Of a stretch of 64,000 nucleotides of DNA, positions 56,691-64,000 are shown one piece after another. Source of the stretch: an uncultured Cellulophaga sp. (GTDB taxonomy: Bacteria > Bacteroidota > Bacteroidia > Flavobacteriales > Flavobacteriaceae); contig CANLIE010000003.1 of assembly GCA_947491225.1 (NCBI GenBank), positions 62,001 through 126,000 of the forward strand, written 5' to 3'. Below the pieces are notes generated by a model. It saw only the letters and a list, made by a program, of their open reading frames with translations. It was not told the origin of the DNA and made no database searches. The stretch's first letter is position 1. Each line of letters begins with the position of its first letter. Position numbers and translations under genes: made by a program.

Positions 56691-57812
56691 ATGAAAAATA
56701 GTGTTGTAAGTATATATTTATTCGTTGTAATGACTACATTATCTTGTGGCCAACAATCAAAAAAAGAGGTTCTTGAACCTGAAAATATCGGTTTCACTAT
56801 TGAAAAAGTGGTAAAAAGCCTAGAAAACCCATGGGGTATGGTTTTTCTTCCAGATGGTAGTATTTTAGTATCTGAAAAAGGTGGAAAACTTTTGCTTTGT
56901 AAGGATGGTCTTAAAACTGAGATATCTAACTTACCAGAAATTTATCAACGAGGACAAGGTGGTTTATTGGATTTAGAGCTGCATCCAAATTATGAAAAAA
57001 ACGGGTGGTTGTACTTCTCATATTCATCACAACAAGGTGAAGGAAAAGGAGGACACACAGCAATTATGCGTGCCAAAATTGAAAATAACTCATTGACAAA
57101 TAAAGAATTATTATATAAAGCTTCTCCAAATATAAATACAGGTGTACATTACGGTTCTAGAATTGAATTTGATAATGATAACTACCTTTATTTTTCTATT
57201 GGCGAAAGAGGCGAAAGAGATATTAACCCCCAAGATTTAACCAAGGACGGCGGAAAAATATACAGGCTTTATGATGATGGAAGAATACCTGAAGATAATC
57301 CTTTTGTAGACAAAGAAGGAGCAAAAAAAGCTATCTACACTTATGGCAACAGAAACCCACAAGGTATGGTTAAACATTATGAAACTGGAAAAATATGGAT
57401 ACATGAACACGGTCCTCGTGGAGGTGATGAAATAAACATCATAAAAAAAGGCGCAAATTATGGTTGGCCTACTGTAACGTATGGTATAAACTATAATGGT
57501 ACATCAATAACTGAAAAAACTGAAATGGAAGGAATGGAACAGCCAATTCATTATTGGACACCCTCTATTGCACCTAGTGGAATGACTTTTATAACTTCTG
57601 ACAAATACAATGGATGGAAGAATAGTCTTCTAGTAGGCTCTTTATCTTTTCAATACTTAGAGCGACTAGAAGTAAAAGACAATAAAGTGATTTATAGGGA
57701 GAAATTACTTGATAAAATTGGGCGTGTACGCAATGTACGTCAAGGTCCTGATGGTTTTATCTATGTAGGTGTTGAAGGAAAGGGTATTTTAAAGTTAGTC
57801 CCTAAAGGCTAA
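56691..57812 (+). CDS. PQQ-dependent glucose/sorbosone dehydrogenase-family lipoprotein
   Basis: 373 residues. The signal peptide has the lipobox LSCG. A six-bladed beta-propeller of the GSDH family is evident from LENPWGMVFLPDGSILVSE, GQGGLLDLELHP, VHYGSRIEFD, YTYGNRNPQG, IHEHGPRGGDEIN and YGWPTVTYG. These are the regions that bind PQQ and calcium in soluble aldose dehydrogenases (Asd/YliI type). It would oxidise aldoses in the periplasm, provided PQQ is available; no pqq genes are in the window. It is divergent from the giant T9SS gene. Confidence 0.9.
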   Translation: MKNSVVSIYLFVVMTTLSCGQQSKKEVLEPENIGFTIEKVVKSLENPWGMVFLPDGSILVSEKGGKLLLCKDGLKTEISNLPEIYQRGQGGLLDLELHPNYEKNGWLYFSYSSQQGEGKGGHTAIMRAKIENNSLTNKELLYKASPNINTGVHYGSRIEFDNDNYLYFSIGERGERDINPQDLTKDGGKIYRLYDDGRIPEDNPFVDKEGAKKAIYTYGNRNPQGMVKHYETGKIWIHEHGPRGGDEINIIKKGANYGWPTVTYGINYNGTSITEKTEMEGMEQPIHYWTPSIAPSGMTFITSDKYNGWKNSLLVGSLSFQYLERLEVKDNKVIYREKLLDKIGRVRNVRQGPDGFIYVGVEGKGILKLVPKG

Positions 57813-57821
57813 ATTAAAAAC

Positions 57822-58637
57822 CTACTTTCCATATGCTTCAATTGCATTTTTAACTGAGCCATATTTATCTAATAAAATTTTGGCTTCGTCATAATCAATA
57901 CGTAATTCTTCAACAACGTAACGTACACCTCTATCCACCAATTTATTGTTACTTAGTTGCATATTGACCATTTTATTTCCCTTTACACGACCTATTTTTA
58001 TCATTAACGCAGTAGAAATCATATTTAAAACTAATTTCTGAGCAGTACCACTTTTCATTCTTGTACTCCCAGTCACAAACTCTGGACCTACATTTATTGC
58101 TATAGCAATTTCAACAACTTTAGTTAATGGAGAATCTGGATTATTTGTAATACAAGCTGTCAACAAACCTCTTTCTTTTGCTGTTTTTACTCCACCAATA
58201 ACATATGGTGTTGTACCAGATGCTGCAATACCAACCACTGCATCGTTTGCACCAATATTATGACTTTCAAGATCTTTCCATGCTTGCTTTTCATCATCTT
58301 CTGCATTTTCAACAGGTGTTCTAATGGCTGTATCTCCACCTGCTATTATACCAATAACTCTTGTATGAGGTAACCCATAAGTTGGTGGTATTTCAGATGC
58401 GTCTAAAATCCCTAAACGACCACTAGTACCTGCTCCTATATAGAATAGGCGTCCTCCTTTCACAAACCTTTCCGCCAAGAAATCTACAAATTTTGTAATT
58501 TCAGGTATACATAATGCTACGGCATCTGCTATTTTATGGTCTTCAGCATTTATACCTAAAAGAATAGCTTTAGTATCCATTAATTCCAAATCATCATAAT
58601 TAGAAGACGCTTCTGTAATCTTTATATAATCTGACAT
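57822..58637 (-). CDS. murQ: N-acetylmuramic acid 6-phosphate etherase MurQ
   Basis: 271 residues from the ATG at 58637; the longer frame to 58682 lacks support. A SIS domain is present: FYIGAGTSGRLGILDASE, then the catalytic-region glutamates in the TPVENAEDD segment, VVGIAASGTTPYV, FVTGSTRMKSGTAQK, and VNMQLSNNKLVDRG. It is slightly shorter than E. coli MurQ (298), lacking part of the C-terminal helical extension. It cleaves the lactyl ether of MurNAc-6-phosphate to give GlcNAc-6-phosphate and D-lactate. It lies divergently to the GH3 gene, which is followed by anmK, the kinase supplying its substrate. Confidence 0.95.
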   Translation of the reverse strand: MSDYIKITEASSNYDDLELMDTKAILLGINAEDHKIADAVALCIPEITKFVDFLAERFVKGGRLFYIGAGTSGRLGILDASEIPPTYGLPHTRVIGIIAGGDTAIRTPVENAEDDEKQAWKDLESHNIGANDAVVGIAASGTTPYVIGGVKTAKERGLLTACITNNPDSPLTKVVEIAIAINVGPEFVTGSTRMKSGTAQKLVLNMISTALMIKIGRVKGNKMVNMQLSNNKLVDRGVRYVVEELRIDYDEAKILLDKYGSVKNAIEAYGK

Positions 58638-58786
58638 AGTATATGTAAAAAGTATGTAATGGTTGATTAAATTATTTTTCAAATTTAAGTTATTTATATA
58701 CTTTACACAGAATTTTTATAAAAGGTATTTATTTACCTACGCACTTAAAAACCTTATTTTAGCATAAGAATCTTTTAATTTTAAAA

Positions 58787-60514
58787 ATGAACATACCAAC
58801 ATACGTAAAAATAAGAATAACATCTACTATTACTAACGCACTTATTATCATCTTACTAACGGTACTTTGTAGTTGCGCAAGTAAAAGAAAACAAAAAGAG
58901 AATAATGAATACAAAAACATAGCTCTAATAGATTCGTATGATAAAGTAAAAACCACTATGTCTAAAACTGAAAAGGTTGGGCAATTATTTATGCCTGCGG
59001 CATATATAAATGATACTGAAGAAGAAATACAAGCATTAGAAAAGCTTATAAAAGAAGAGAATATTGGATTCTTATGTTTTTTTAAAAGTAGAAGTGCTGC
59101 TGCTGCAAATTTAGAAGAAGATACCAATACTGACAAGCAAAGCTTAAATAAGCTAAAAAAAATGATTCTGCGTTATCAAAAAGCAGCAAAATACCCATTA
59201 CTTATTGCTATTGATGCCGAATGGGGATTAGCGATGCGTGTAGAAAATGCACCTCAATACCCTTACGCCATTACATTAGGTGCAATACAAGGTAATGATG
59301 ACTTAATTTTTCAGGTTGGTAAAAATATAGCCAACGACTGTAAAGAGGCTGGCATACATTGGAATTTATCACCAGTAGTTGATATTAACAACAACCCAAA
59401 CAACCCTGTAATTGGATATCGTTCTTTTGGAGAAAACAAAAATTTAGTTGCAAGAAAAGCTACTGCCTATTTAAAAGGATTGCAAAGTGAAGGAATTATT
59501 GGTAGTTTAAAACATTTTCCTGGGCATGGCGATACAGGTACAGATTCGCACATAGGTTTACCTGTAATAGATAAAACAAAAGAAGAATTACTAAATAATG
59601 AGCTATATCCTTTTCAAAAATTAATAGATAATGGTGTAGAAAGTGTTATGATTGGTCATTTAGCTGTACCAGCTTTAACTAAGGATAAAAGTACACCCAC
59701 AACGCTATCCAAAGAAACAATAAAAGGAGTTTTAAGAAGTGAAATGAATTTTAAAAATGTTGTAATTTCTGATGCCTTAAATATGCGAAGTGTTTCTAAA
59801 TTATACCCAACCAAAGGAGAATTGGAATGGATTGCCTTTGCTGCTGGAAATGATGTTTTGTGTTTTGCTGAAAACACAAAAGAAGGTATTACTACGATAA
59901 TAAGTAATGCTTCAAAAGAACAAATTGAAGAAAGTTTTAATCGTGTATGGAAAATGAAAGAAAAGGTATTTAATTCCCAACCTTTGTCTGCCACTAAAAA
60001 AAGAATATCTGAAAATGATTTAAATACTAAAATTGCCAATGAAAGTTTAACAGTACTAAAAAACAATGAAAATAGCATCACTAATTTTAGATCCAATGGT
60101 TTTACAGGAATAGAAATTTCAAAAAAAGATATTGAAAATCATTTTTTTAAATCTATTAAAAATAAAATTGATTTTGACAAGTATTCTACTTCTGAAAATG
60201 ATATAGCCATAATTAAGAATAAGATAAAAACAGAAGAAAATGTTCTTTTGGCTATATATCCTCCACAAATAAAGCCTAAGAATAATTTTGGGTTAAGTAG
60301 TGACGAAATAAAATTTATATCTGATTTAGTTGCTACTAAAAATGTTATTCTATACATTTTTGGAAACCCGTATGTTTTGACTATTCTAAATATTAACAAT
60401 GCAAAAGAAATAGTAATAGCATACCAAAATTTTGAAGTTTTTCAAGAAAATGCTGCTGCACATTTTTTAGGTAAAACAGAAGCAAAAGGTAAACTTCCCG
60501 TATTCATAAAATAA
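58787..60514 (+). CDS. Glycoside hydrolase family 3, NagZ-like beta-N-acetylglucosaminidase lipoprotein
   Basis: 575 residues. The signal peptide has the lipobox LCSC, so the enzyme is periplasmic or surface-anchored. The GH3 barrel has KVGQLFMPAA, LLIAIDAEWGLAMR, and the hallmark LKHFPGHGDTGTDSH near 241-255, with the Asp-Ser-His acid/base dyad characteristic of NagZ. The nucleophile aspartate is in VVISDALNM (near 328). A ~200-residue C-terminal GH3 domain follows, as in Bacillus-type NagZ and unlike the 340-residue cytosolic E. coli enzyme. It releases GlcNAc from muropeptides. anmK starts 4 bases downstream. Confidence 0.88.
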   Translation: MNIPTYVKIRITSTITNALIIILLTVLCSCASKRKQKENNEYKNIALIDSYDKVKTTMSKTEKVGQLFMPAAYINDTEEEIQALEKLIKEENIGFLCFFKSRSAAAANLEEDTNTDKQSLNKLKKMILRYQKAAKYPLLIAIDAEWGLAMRVENAPQYPYAITLGAIQGNDDLIFQVGKNIANDCKEAGIHWNLSPVVDINNNPNNPVIGYRSFGENKNLVARKATAYLKGLQSEGIIGSLKHFPGHGDTGTDSHIGLPVIDKTKEELLNNELYPFQKLIDNGVESVMIGHLAVPALTKDKSTPTTLSKETIKGVLRSEMNFKNVVISDALNMRSVSKLYPTKGELEWIAFAAGNDVLCFAENTKEGITTIISNASKEQIEESFNRVWKMKEKVFNSQPLSATKKRISENDLNTKIANESLTVLKNNENSITNFRSNGFTGIEISKKDIENHFFKSIKNKIDFDKYSTSENDIAIIKNKIKTEENVLLAIYPPQIKPKNNFGLSSDEIKFISDLVATKNVILYIFGNPYVLTILNINNAKEIVIAYQNFEVFQENAAAHFLGKTEAKGKLPVFIK

Positions 60515-60518
60515 ATAT

Positions 60519-61592
60519 ATGAAAATTTATAAAGTTATTGGTCTAATGTCAGGAACCTCTTTAGATGGACTAGATCTTGCTTATTGTCATTTTTGGAAAG
60601 ATGCATTAGAATGGCAATTTAAGATTGTTACCACCAAAAGTATAAGTTACAAATCTGAGTTAAAAACTAAACTGAAGAGTTCTATTAATTTATCTGCTTC
60701 TGAATTACTTGAATTTAATAATACATATGGCGTTTGGCTAGGAGAACAGACAAAATTATTTATTACTGAAAAAAAATTAGAAGTAGATTTTATAGCTAGT
60801 CACGGACACACAACCCATCACCAACCAGAAAAAGGGTTTACTTTTCAAATTGGATCAGGGCAACATATTGCTAATACTAGTGGCTTAAAAACTATTTCTG
60901 ATTTTAGAACCAATGACATTTCTTTAGGTGGTCAAGGAGCTCCTCTTGTTCCAATTGGTGATAAACTTCTTTTTTCTAAATATGATTTTTGTATTAACCT
61001 TGGTGGTATTAGCAATGTCTCTTTTGAACAAAACAGCAAAAGAATTGCATATGACATTGGCTTAGCTAATATGGCATTAAACCACGTCACTCAAAAAATA
61101 GATTTAGAGTATGACAAAGATGGTGCTTTAGCTAAAAAAGGGAAAGTAAACCAAAAAATGTTGCAACAATTAAACCAGTTGGAATACTACAACCTACCTT
61201 ATCCAAAATCTACTGGGTATGAATGGTTTTTAAAAGAGGTTGTTCCAATAATAGACACTACTCAAGATTCAATTGAAAATTTATTACACACTATTGTAAT
61301 GCATATATGCAGCAAAATTTCTCTGGACTTAAAAGCTGCATCAAAAAAAGAAGAAAACACGGTTCTAGTAACAGGAGGCGGGGCATTAAATGAGTTTCTG
61401 ATGTCTACACTTCAAGAAAAATTAGGCTCTATGTTTTCTATTAAAACTACATCTAATATACTAATAGAATTTAAAGAAGCTATGATATTTGCCTTTATGG
61501 GCGTATTGAGAAATGAAGAAAAAAACAATGTATTGGCATCTGTAACTGGCGCAAAAAAAGACTCTTCATCTGGGGTTATTTATATACCTTAA
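60519..61592 (+). CDS. anmK: Anhydro-N-acetylmuramic acid kinase AnmK
   Basis: 357 residues, near the family length of ~370. Recognisable parts are the N-terminal GLMSGTSLDGLDLAYCHF, the substrate region SHGHTTHHQP, FRTNDISLGGQGAPLVPIGD, and INLGGISNVS. The ATP-binding LVTGGGALNEFL and a terminal FAFMGVLR complete the hexokinase/actin fold. It opens the anhydro ring of anhMurNAc while phosphorylating it, producing MurNAc-6-P for MurQ. It is co-directional with the GH3 gene (4-base gap) and convergent with the MFS gene, 6 bases apart. Confidence 0.94.
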   Translation: MKIYKVIGLMSGTSLDGLDLAYCHFWKDALEWQFKIVTTKSISYKSELKTKLKSSINLSASELLEFNNTYGVWLGEQTKLFITEKKLEVDFIASHGHTTHHQPEKGFTFQIGSGQHIANTSGLKTISDFRTNDISLGGQGAPLVPIGDKLLFSKYDFCINLGGISNVSFEQNSKRIAYDIGLANMALNHVTQKIDLEYDKDGALAKKGKVNQKMLQQLNQLEYYNLPYPKSTGYEWFLKEVVPIIDTTQDSIENLLHTIVMHICSKISLDLKAASKKEENTVLVTGGGALNEFLMSTLQEKLGSMFSIKTTSNILIEFKEAMIFAFMGVLRNEEKNNVLASVTGAKKDSSSGVIYIP

Positions 61593-61598
61593 TAATAT

Positions 61599-62813
61599 TC
61601 ATATTTTAGCAATTACTCTAGATGAGCTTCTCTTAATATAAAGAAAAATAACTAATGACAAAAACCCGCATATAAATAATCCTAAAAATAGTGGTAAAAC
61701 TGTTTTATCCACATAATTTCCTATTAAAGTAGCAATTGGTATAGCTAACAATGTAGAGATAAAACCATTAATTGCAGCACCAATACCAGCTATATGACCA
61801 ATAGGCTCCATAGCTATAGATCTTAAATTTCCCCATATAAATCCTAAGCAAAAAAATTGAAAAGTTAAGAAAATAAGTAAGACTGGTAATGATGGGTTAG
61901 GTAAACCTAAAAACAGAATTACATAAAGTAAACCTACACCACAAAAAACTGATAACGAAATTAAAAGTAATTTTCTCATCCCAAACCTTAGCACCAAAGT
62001 TCCGTTTAAAAAAGTAGACAGTCCAATGGAAACTGCAAGACCAGCAAAAATATAAGGGAATTCTTCAACCAAATGATACTGACTTTCAAAAATATGCTGA
62101 GAAGCACTTAAATACACCAAAAATGCACCAGTTATAAGACCAGATATAACAGTAAAGCCTACTGTTTCCTTATACTTACAAAACTCTCGTAAACCATCTA
62201 TAAAAATGGTTTTACTAAAAGGAATTTTATACGCTAATTTTAATGTCTCTGGCTGTCTTTTCCAAAACCAAATACTTACCAATAAAGCAAAAAATAATTG
62301 CACATAAAAAATAGATCTCCATCCAAAATTATCTAATGAAGCCTTTCCTACTGCTGGAGCCACAACAGGAATTAAAATAAAAAAAGCTGTAACAAAAGAC
62401 ATAATCTTAGCCATATAATCTCCTTTGTACAAATCCCTAATAATGGATATTGTAATGGTTCTAGGAGCAGACAATCCAACACCTTGTAAAATACGCCCAA
62501 CTATCATCCATTCCAAACTTGGTGAAAGCACACATATAATACTCGCAATAGCAAAAATAGTAAAGCCTAAATACACTATAGGTTTTCTACCATAACTATC
62601 AGACAATGGCCCAAAAAATAGCTGTCCCACACCTAAACCTAAAAAAATCATTGTTATTAACAGCTGATTTCTTGTTGGATTTAAACTATTTATATCAATT
62701 CCAATATGAGAAATAGCAGGTAATAACGCATCTATTGTTAAAGCAACAATAGACATTAAAGAAGCCATTAATGCTACAAATTCAAACTGAGGTTTTACCA
62801 TTGTTTTTTGCAT
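61599..62813 (-). CDS. MFS transporter, Bcr/CflA-type drug-resistance family
   Basis: 404 residues from the ATG at 62813. In-frame starts further upstream are excluded because a -7 promoter box lies between them and this ATG. About twelve transmembrane helices are visible; the N-terminus FVALMASLMSIVALTIDALLP is typical of the Bcr/CflA group, and motif A is GPLSDSYGRKP after helix 2. The drug/H+ antiporter motif C-like LQGVGLSAPRT is present. Substrates are unknown. Its position beside anmK/murQ allows a role in handling cell-wall sugars, but the family assignment favours export. Confidence 0.85.
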   Translation of the reverse strand: MQKTMVKPQFEFVALMASLMSIVALTIDALLPAISHIGIDINSLNPTRNQLLITMIFLGLGVGQLFFGPLSDSYGRKPIVYLGFTIFAIASIICVLSPSLEWMIVGRILQGVGLSAPRTITISIIRDLYKGDYMAKIMSFVTAFFILIPVVAPAVGKASLDNFGWRSIFYVQLFFALLVSIWFWKRQPETLKLAYKIPFSKTIFIDGLREFCKYKETVGFTVISGLITGAFLVYLSASQHIFESQYHLVEEFPYIFAGLAVSIGLSTFLNGTLVLRFGMRKLLLISLSVFCGVGLLYVILFLGLPNPSLPVLLIFLTFQFFCLGFIWGNLRSIAMEPIGHIAGIGAAINGFISTLLAIPIATLIGNYVDKTVLPLFLGLFICGFLSLVIFLYIKRSSSRVIAKI

Positions 62814-62817
62814 TCTG

Positions 62818-62825
62818 CAAAAGTA
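62818..62825 (-). promoter_or_regulatory. -7 promoter element of the MFS transporter gene
   Basis: On the minus strand TACTTTTG (same octamer as at guaA) ends 4 bases before the ATG at 62813, predicting a leaderless transcript and fixing the start codon. The -33 box is not clear. Confidence 0.5.
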
Positions 62826-62942
62826 AGCCTTCATACAGAATAAAACAGGCATAGCATTTGATTAAAATATTAAATGTTAGTCTTAAACTTGTCTCAAAAA
62901 GAACACTAATTAAATAATCAAAATTATATTATATCAAATCCG

Positions 62943-62950
62943 TATTTTTG
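62943..62950 (+). promoter_or_regulatory. Candidate -7 promoter element of udk
   Basis: TATTTTTG matches TAnnTTTG and ends 17 bases before the udk ATG at 62968. No -33 TTTG is seen at standard spacing. Confidence 0.45.
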
Positions 62951-62967
62951 ATAAAAAAATTGATTTT

Positions 62968-63576
62968 ATGTTAATTATCGGGATAGCTGGTGGTACAGGT
63001 TGTGGTAAAACCACAGTAGTAAATCAAATCGTTACTGAATTGCCAGCTAATGAAGTTCGCGTAATTTCTCAAGATTCTTATTACAACGATCTTTCTCATT
63101 TATCATTGGAAGATAGAAGAAAAACAAATTTTGACCATCCTAGCTCTATTGATTTTAAATTACTTAAAACACATTTAGAAGAACTAAGAAAAGGAAAAAC
63201 CATTACTCAACCTGTATACTCCTTTTTAGAATGTAACAGAACACCTGAAGTAGTACTTACAGAACCAACTAAAGTTGTTATTGTGGAAGGTATATTAATT
63301 ATGACAGATCCAGAAATAAGGAAAATGATGGATATTAAAATATTTGTACATGTAGATTCTGATGAGCGCTTAATTAGAAGAATTAAAAGAGATGTTAATG
63401 AAAGGGGATGGAATTTAGATGAAACACTGGAAAATTATCAATATACTATTAAACCAATGCACTCACAATTCATAGAACCAACTAAAGAATATGCAGACAT
63501 CATAATACCTAACAATAAACACAACACTGTTGCTATAGATATTGTACGCACAATTATTAATGATAAATTAGTTTAA
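62968..63576 (+). CDS. udk: Uridine kinase
   Basis: 202 residues. The P-loop GGTGCGKT is at residues 8-15. Family segments are SQDSYYNDLS, NFDHPSSIDF with the substrate-binding residues, QPVYSF, VVIVEGILIM, and the lid DSDERLIRRIKRDVNERG. It phosphorylates uridine and cytidine to UMP and CMP in pyrimidine salvage. Length is normal (about 205-213). It leads a cluster with the DivIC-like gene (5-base gap) and the mutase gene. Confidence 0.95.
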   Translation: MLIIGIAGGTGCGKTTVVNQIVTELPANEVRVISQDSYYNDLSHLSLEDRRKTNFDHPSSIDFKLLKTHLEELRKGKTITQPVYSFLECNRTPEVVLTEPTKVVIVEGILIMTDPEIRKMMDIKIFVHVDSDERLIRRIKRDVNERGWNLDETLENYQYTIKPMHSQFIEPTKEYADIIIPNNKHNTVAIDIVRTIINDKLV

Positions 63577-63581
63577 TTTTA

Positions 63582-63914
63582 ATGAATTTTAAAGAGCTTA
63601 AAAGCAAAAAATGGTTTAGTATAGCTACCAATATGTATGTACTTGTACTTACTGTTTTTGCTATATGGATGATTTTTTTTGACACCAATTCTCTACTTAT
63701 TCACAATGAATTGCAAGATCAGATTAAAAAGCTGAAAGAGCAGAAAGAGTTTTTAAAAAAGGAAATTGCAAAAGACAAGATAATAATTGAAAAGCTCAGC
63801 AATCCTATAGAGTTAGAAAAATTTGCACGTGAACAATACTATCTAAAAAAGAAAAACGAAGAAATATATTTAATAGAATACGAGGATAGCCTTAAAACTA
63901 AAAAGAATGACTAA
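63582..63914 (+). CDS. Septum formation initiator, FtsB/DivIC family
   Basis: 110 residues. One transmembrane helix (about 17-36) is followed by a coiled coil (about 45-75, with heptad-like LQDQIKKLKEQKEFLKKE) and the FtsB/DivIC tail LSNPIELEKFAREQYYLKK. These bitopic proteins form a complex with FtsL and FtsQ at the division septum. It lies between udk and the methylmalonyl-CoA mutase gene, an order I recall from other flavobacteria. Its stop overlaps the next gene's start region by 8 bases. Confidence 0.9.
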   Translation: MNFKELKSKKWFSIATNMYVLVLTVFAIWMIFFDTNSLLIHNELQDQIKKLKEQKEFLKKEIAKDKIIIEKLSNPIELEKFAREQYYLKKKNEEIYLIEYEDSLKTKKND

Positions 63915-64000
63915 AAAAGGATTATTTGATGAATTTCCTGATATTTCTGCAAAAGAATGGAAGCAAAAAATTCAATTTGATTTAAAGGGTGCAGACTATA
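63907..64000 (+). CDS. Methylmalonyl-CoA mutase small subunit, N-terminal fragment (runs off the window)
   Basis: Only the first 31 codons are present. The start MTKKGLFDEFPDISAKEWK and the following KIQFDLKGADY match the N-terminus of the beta/small subunit of methylmalonyl-CoA mutase in flavobacteria (entry of substrate-channel subunit, adenosylcobalamin pathway for propionate). It overlaps the DivIC gene by 8 bases. The assignment rests on a short segment plus gene order. Confidence 0.7.
   Translation, partial: MTKKGLFDEFPDISAKEWKQKIQFDLKGADY

Overview
The window is a low-GC (roughly one-third G+C) chromosomal segment from a member of the Bacteroidota, almost certainly a marine-type Flavobacteriaceae. 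The evidence is a SusC/SusD pair, a type IX secretion type-B C-terminal domain, DUF6452/DUF6048 proteins, and Bacteroidota promoters (TAnnTTTG at -7) with no clear Shine-Dalgarno sequences. All protein-level calls come from reading motifs by eye; no database search was possible. No rRNA, tRNA, CRISPR array or prophage was seen.

Layout. 1-4495: tail of a membrane protein, then a DUF4129-DUF4350-MoxR-DUF58 operon. 5020-6919: small genes, including a class D beta-lactamase lipoprotein overlapping a GNAT acetyltransferase. 7027-9802: membrane histidine kinase, single-domain response regulator, and a metal-receptor fold protein. 9799-16165 (minus): nitronate monooxygenase-like, mnmA, yidC, pyrG, DUF3820. 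16402-17576: tandemly duplicated lipoproteins. 17915-24858 (minus): LysM/receptor protein, guaA, PLP decarboxylase, bshC. 25088-28631: a carboxypeptidase-regulatory-domain protein, a decayed LD-carboxypeptidase gene interrupted by a 201-bp MITE-like element, and rocD. 28940-40877 (minus): a locus with a phosphodiesterase-alkaline phosphatase fusion, a lipoprotein alkaline phosphatase, SusD, SusC and a propeller/AraC regulator whose kinase and receiver parts have lost their catalytic residues. 41532-47924: DoxX-like and Crp-like genes, rlmD, DUF6452, DUF6048, a THUMP methyltransferase, a ZIP transporter, DUF4268. 48123-56576 (minus): a 2817-residue protein with about 29 repeats and a T9SS type-B domain. 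56691-64000: sugar dehydrogenase, a peptidoglycan-recycling group (murQ, GH3/NagZ-like, anmK), an MFS exporter, udk, a DivIC/FtsB protein and the start of a methylmalonyl-CoA mutase subunit.

How the genes work together. The most system-like region is 28940-40877: an outer-membrane uptake pair beside secreted phosphodiesterase and phosphomonoesterase activities and an adjacent one-protein sensor/regulator. I read it as a candidate locus for capturing an organophosphate or phosphodiester substrate rather than a plain sugar. The regulator seems to signal without phosphotransfer. The murQ/GH3/anmK group covers successive steps of MurNAc salvage. The beta-lactamase and the ldcA pseudogene are further cell-wall-related features, but nothing ties them functionally to that group.
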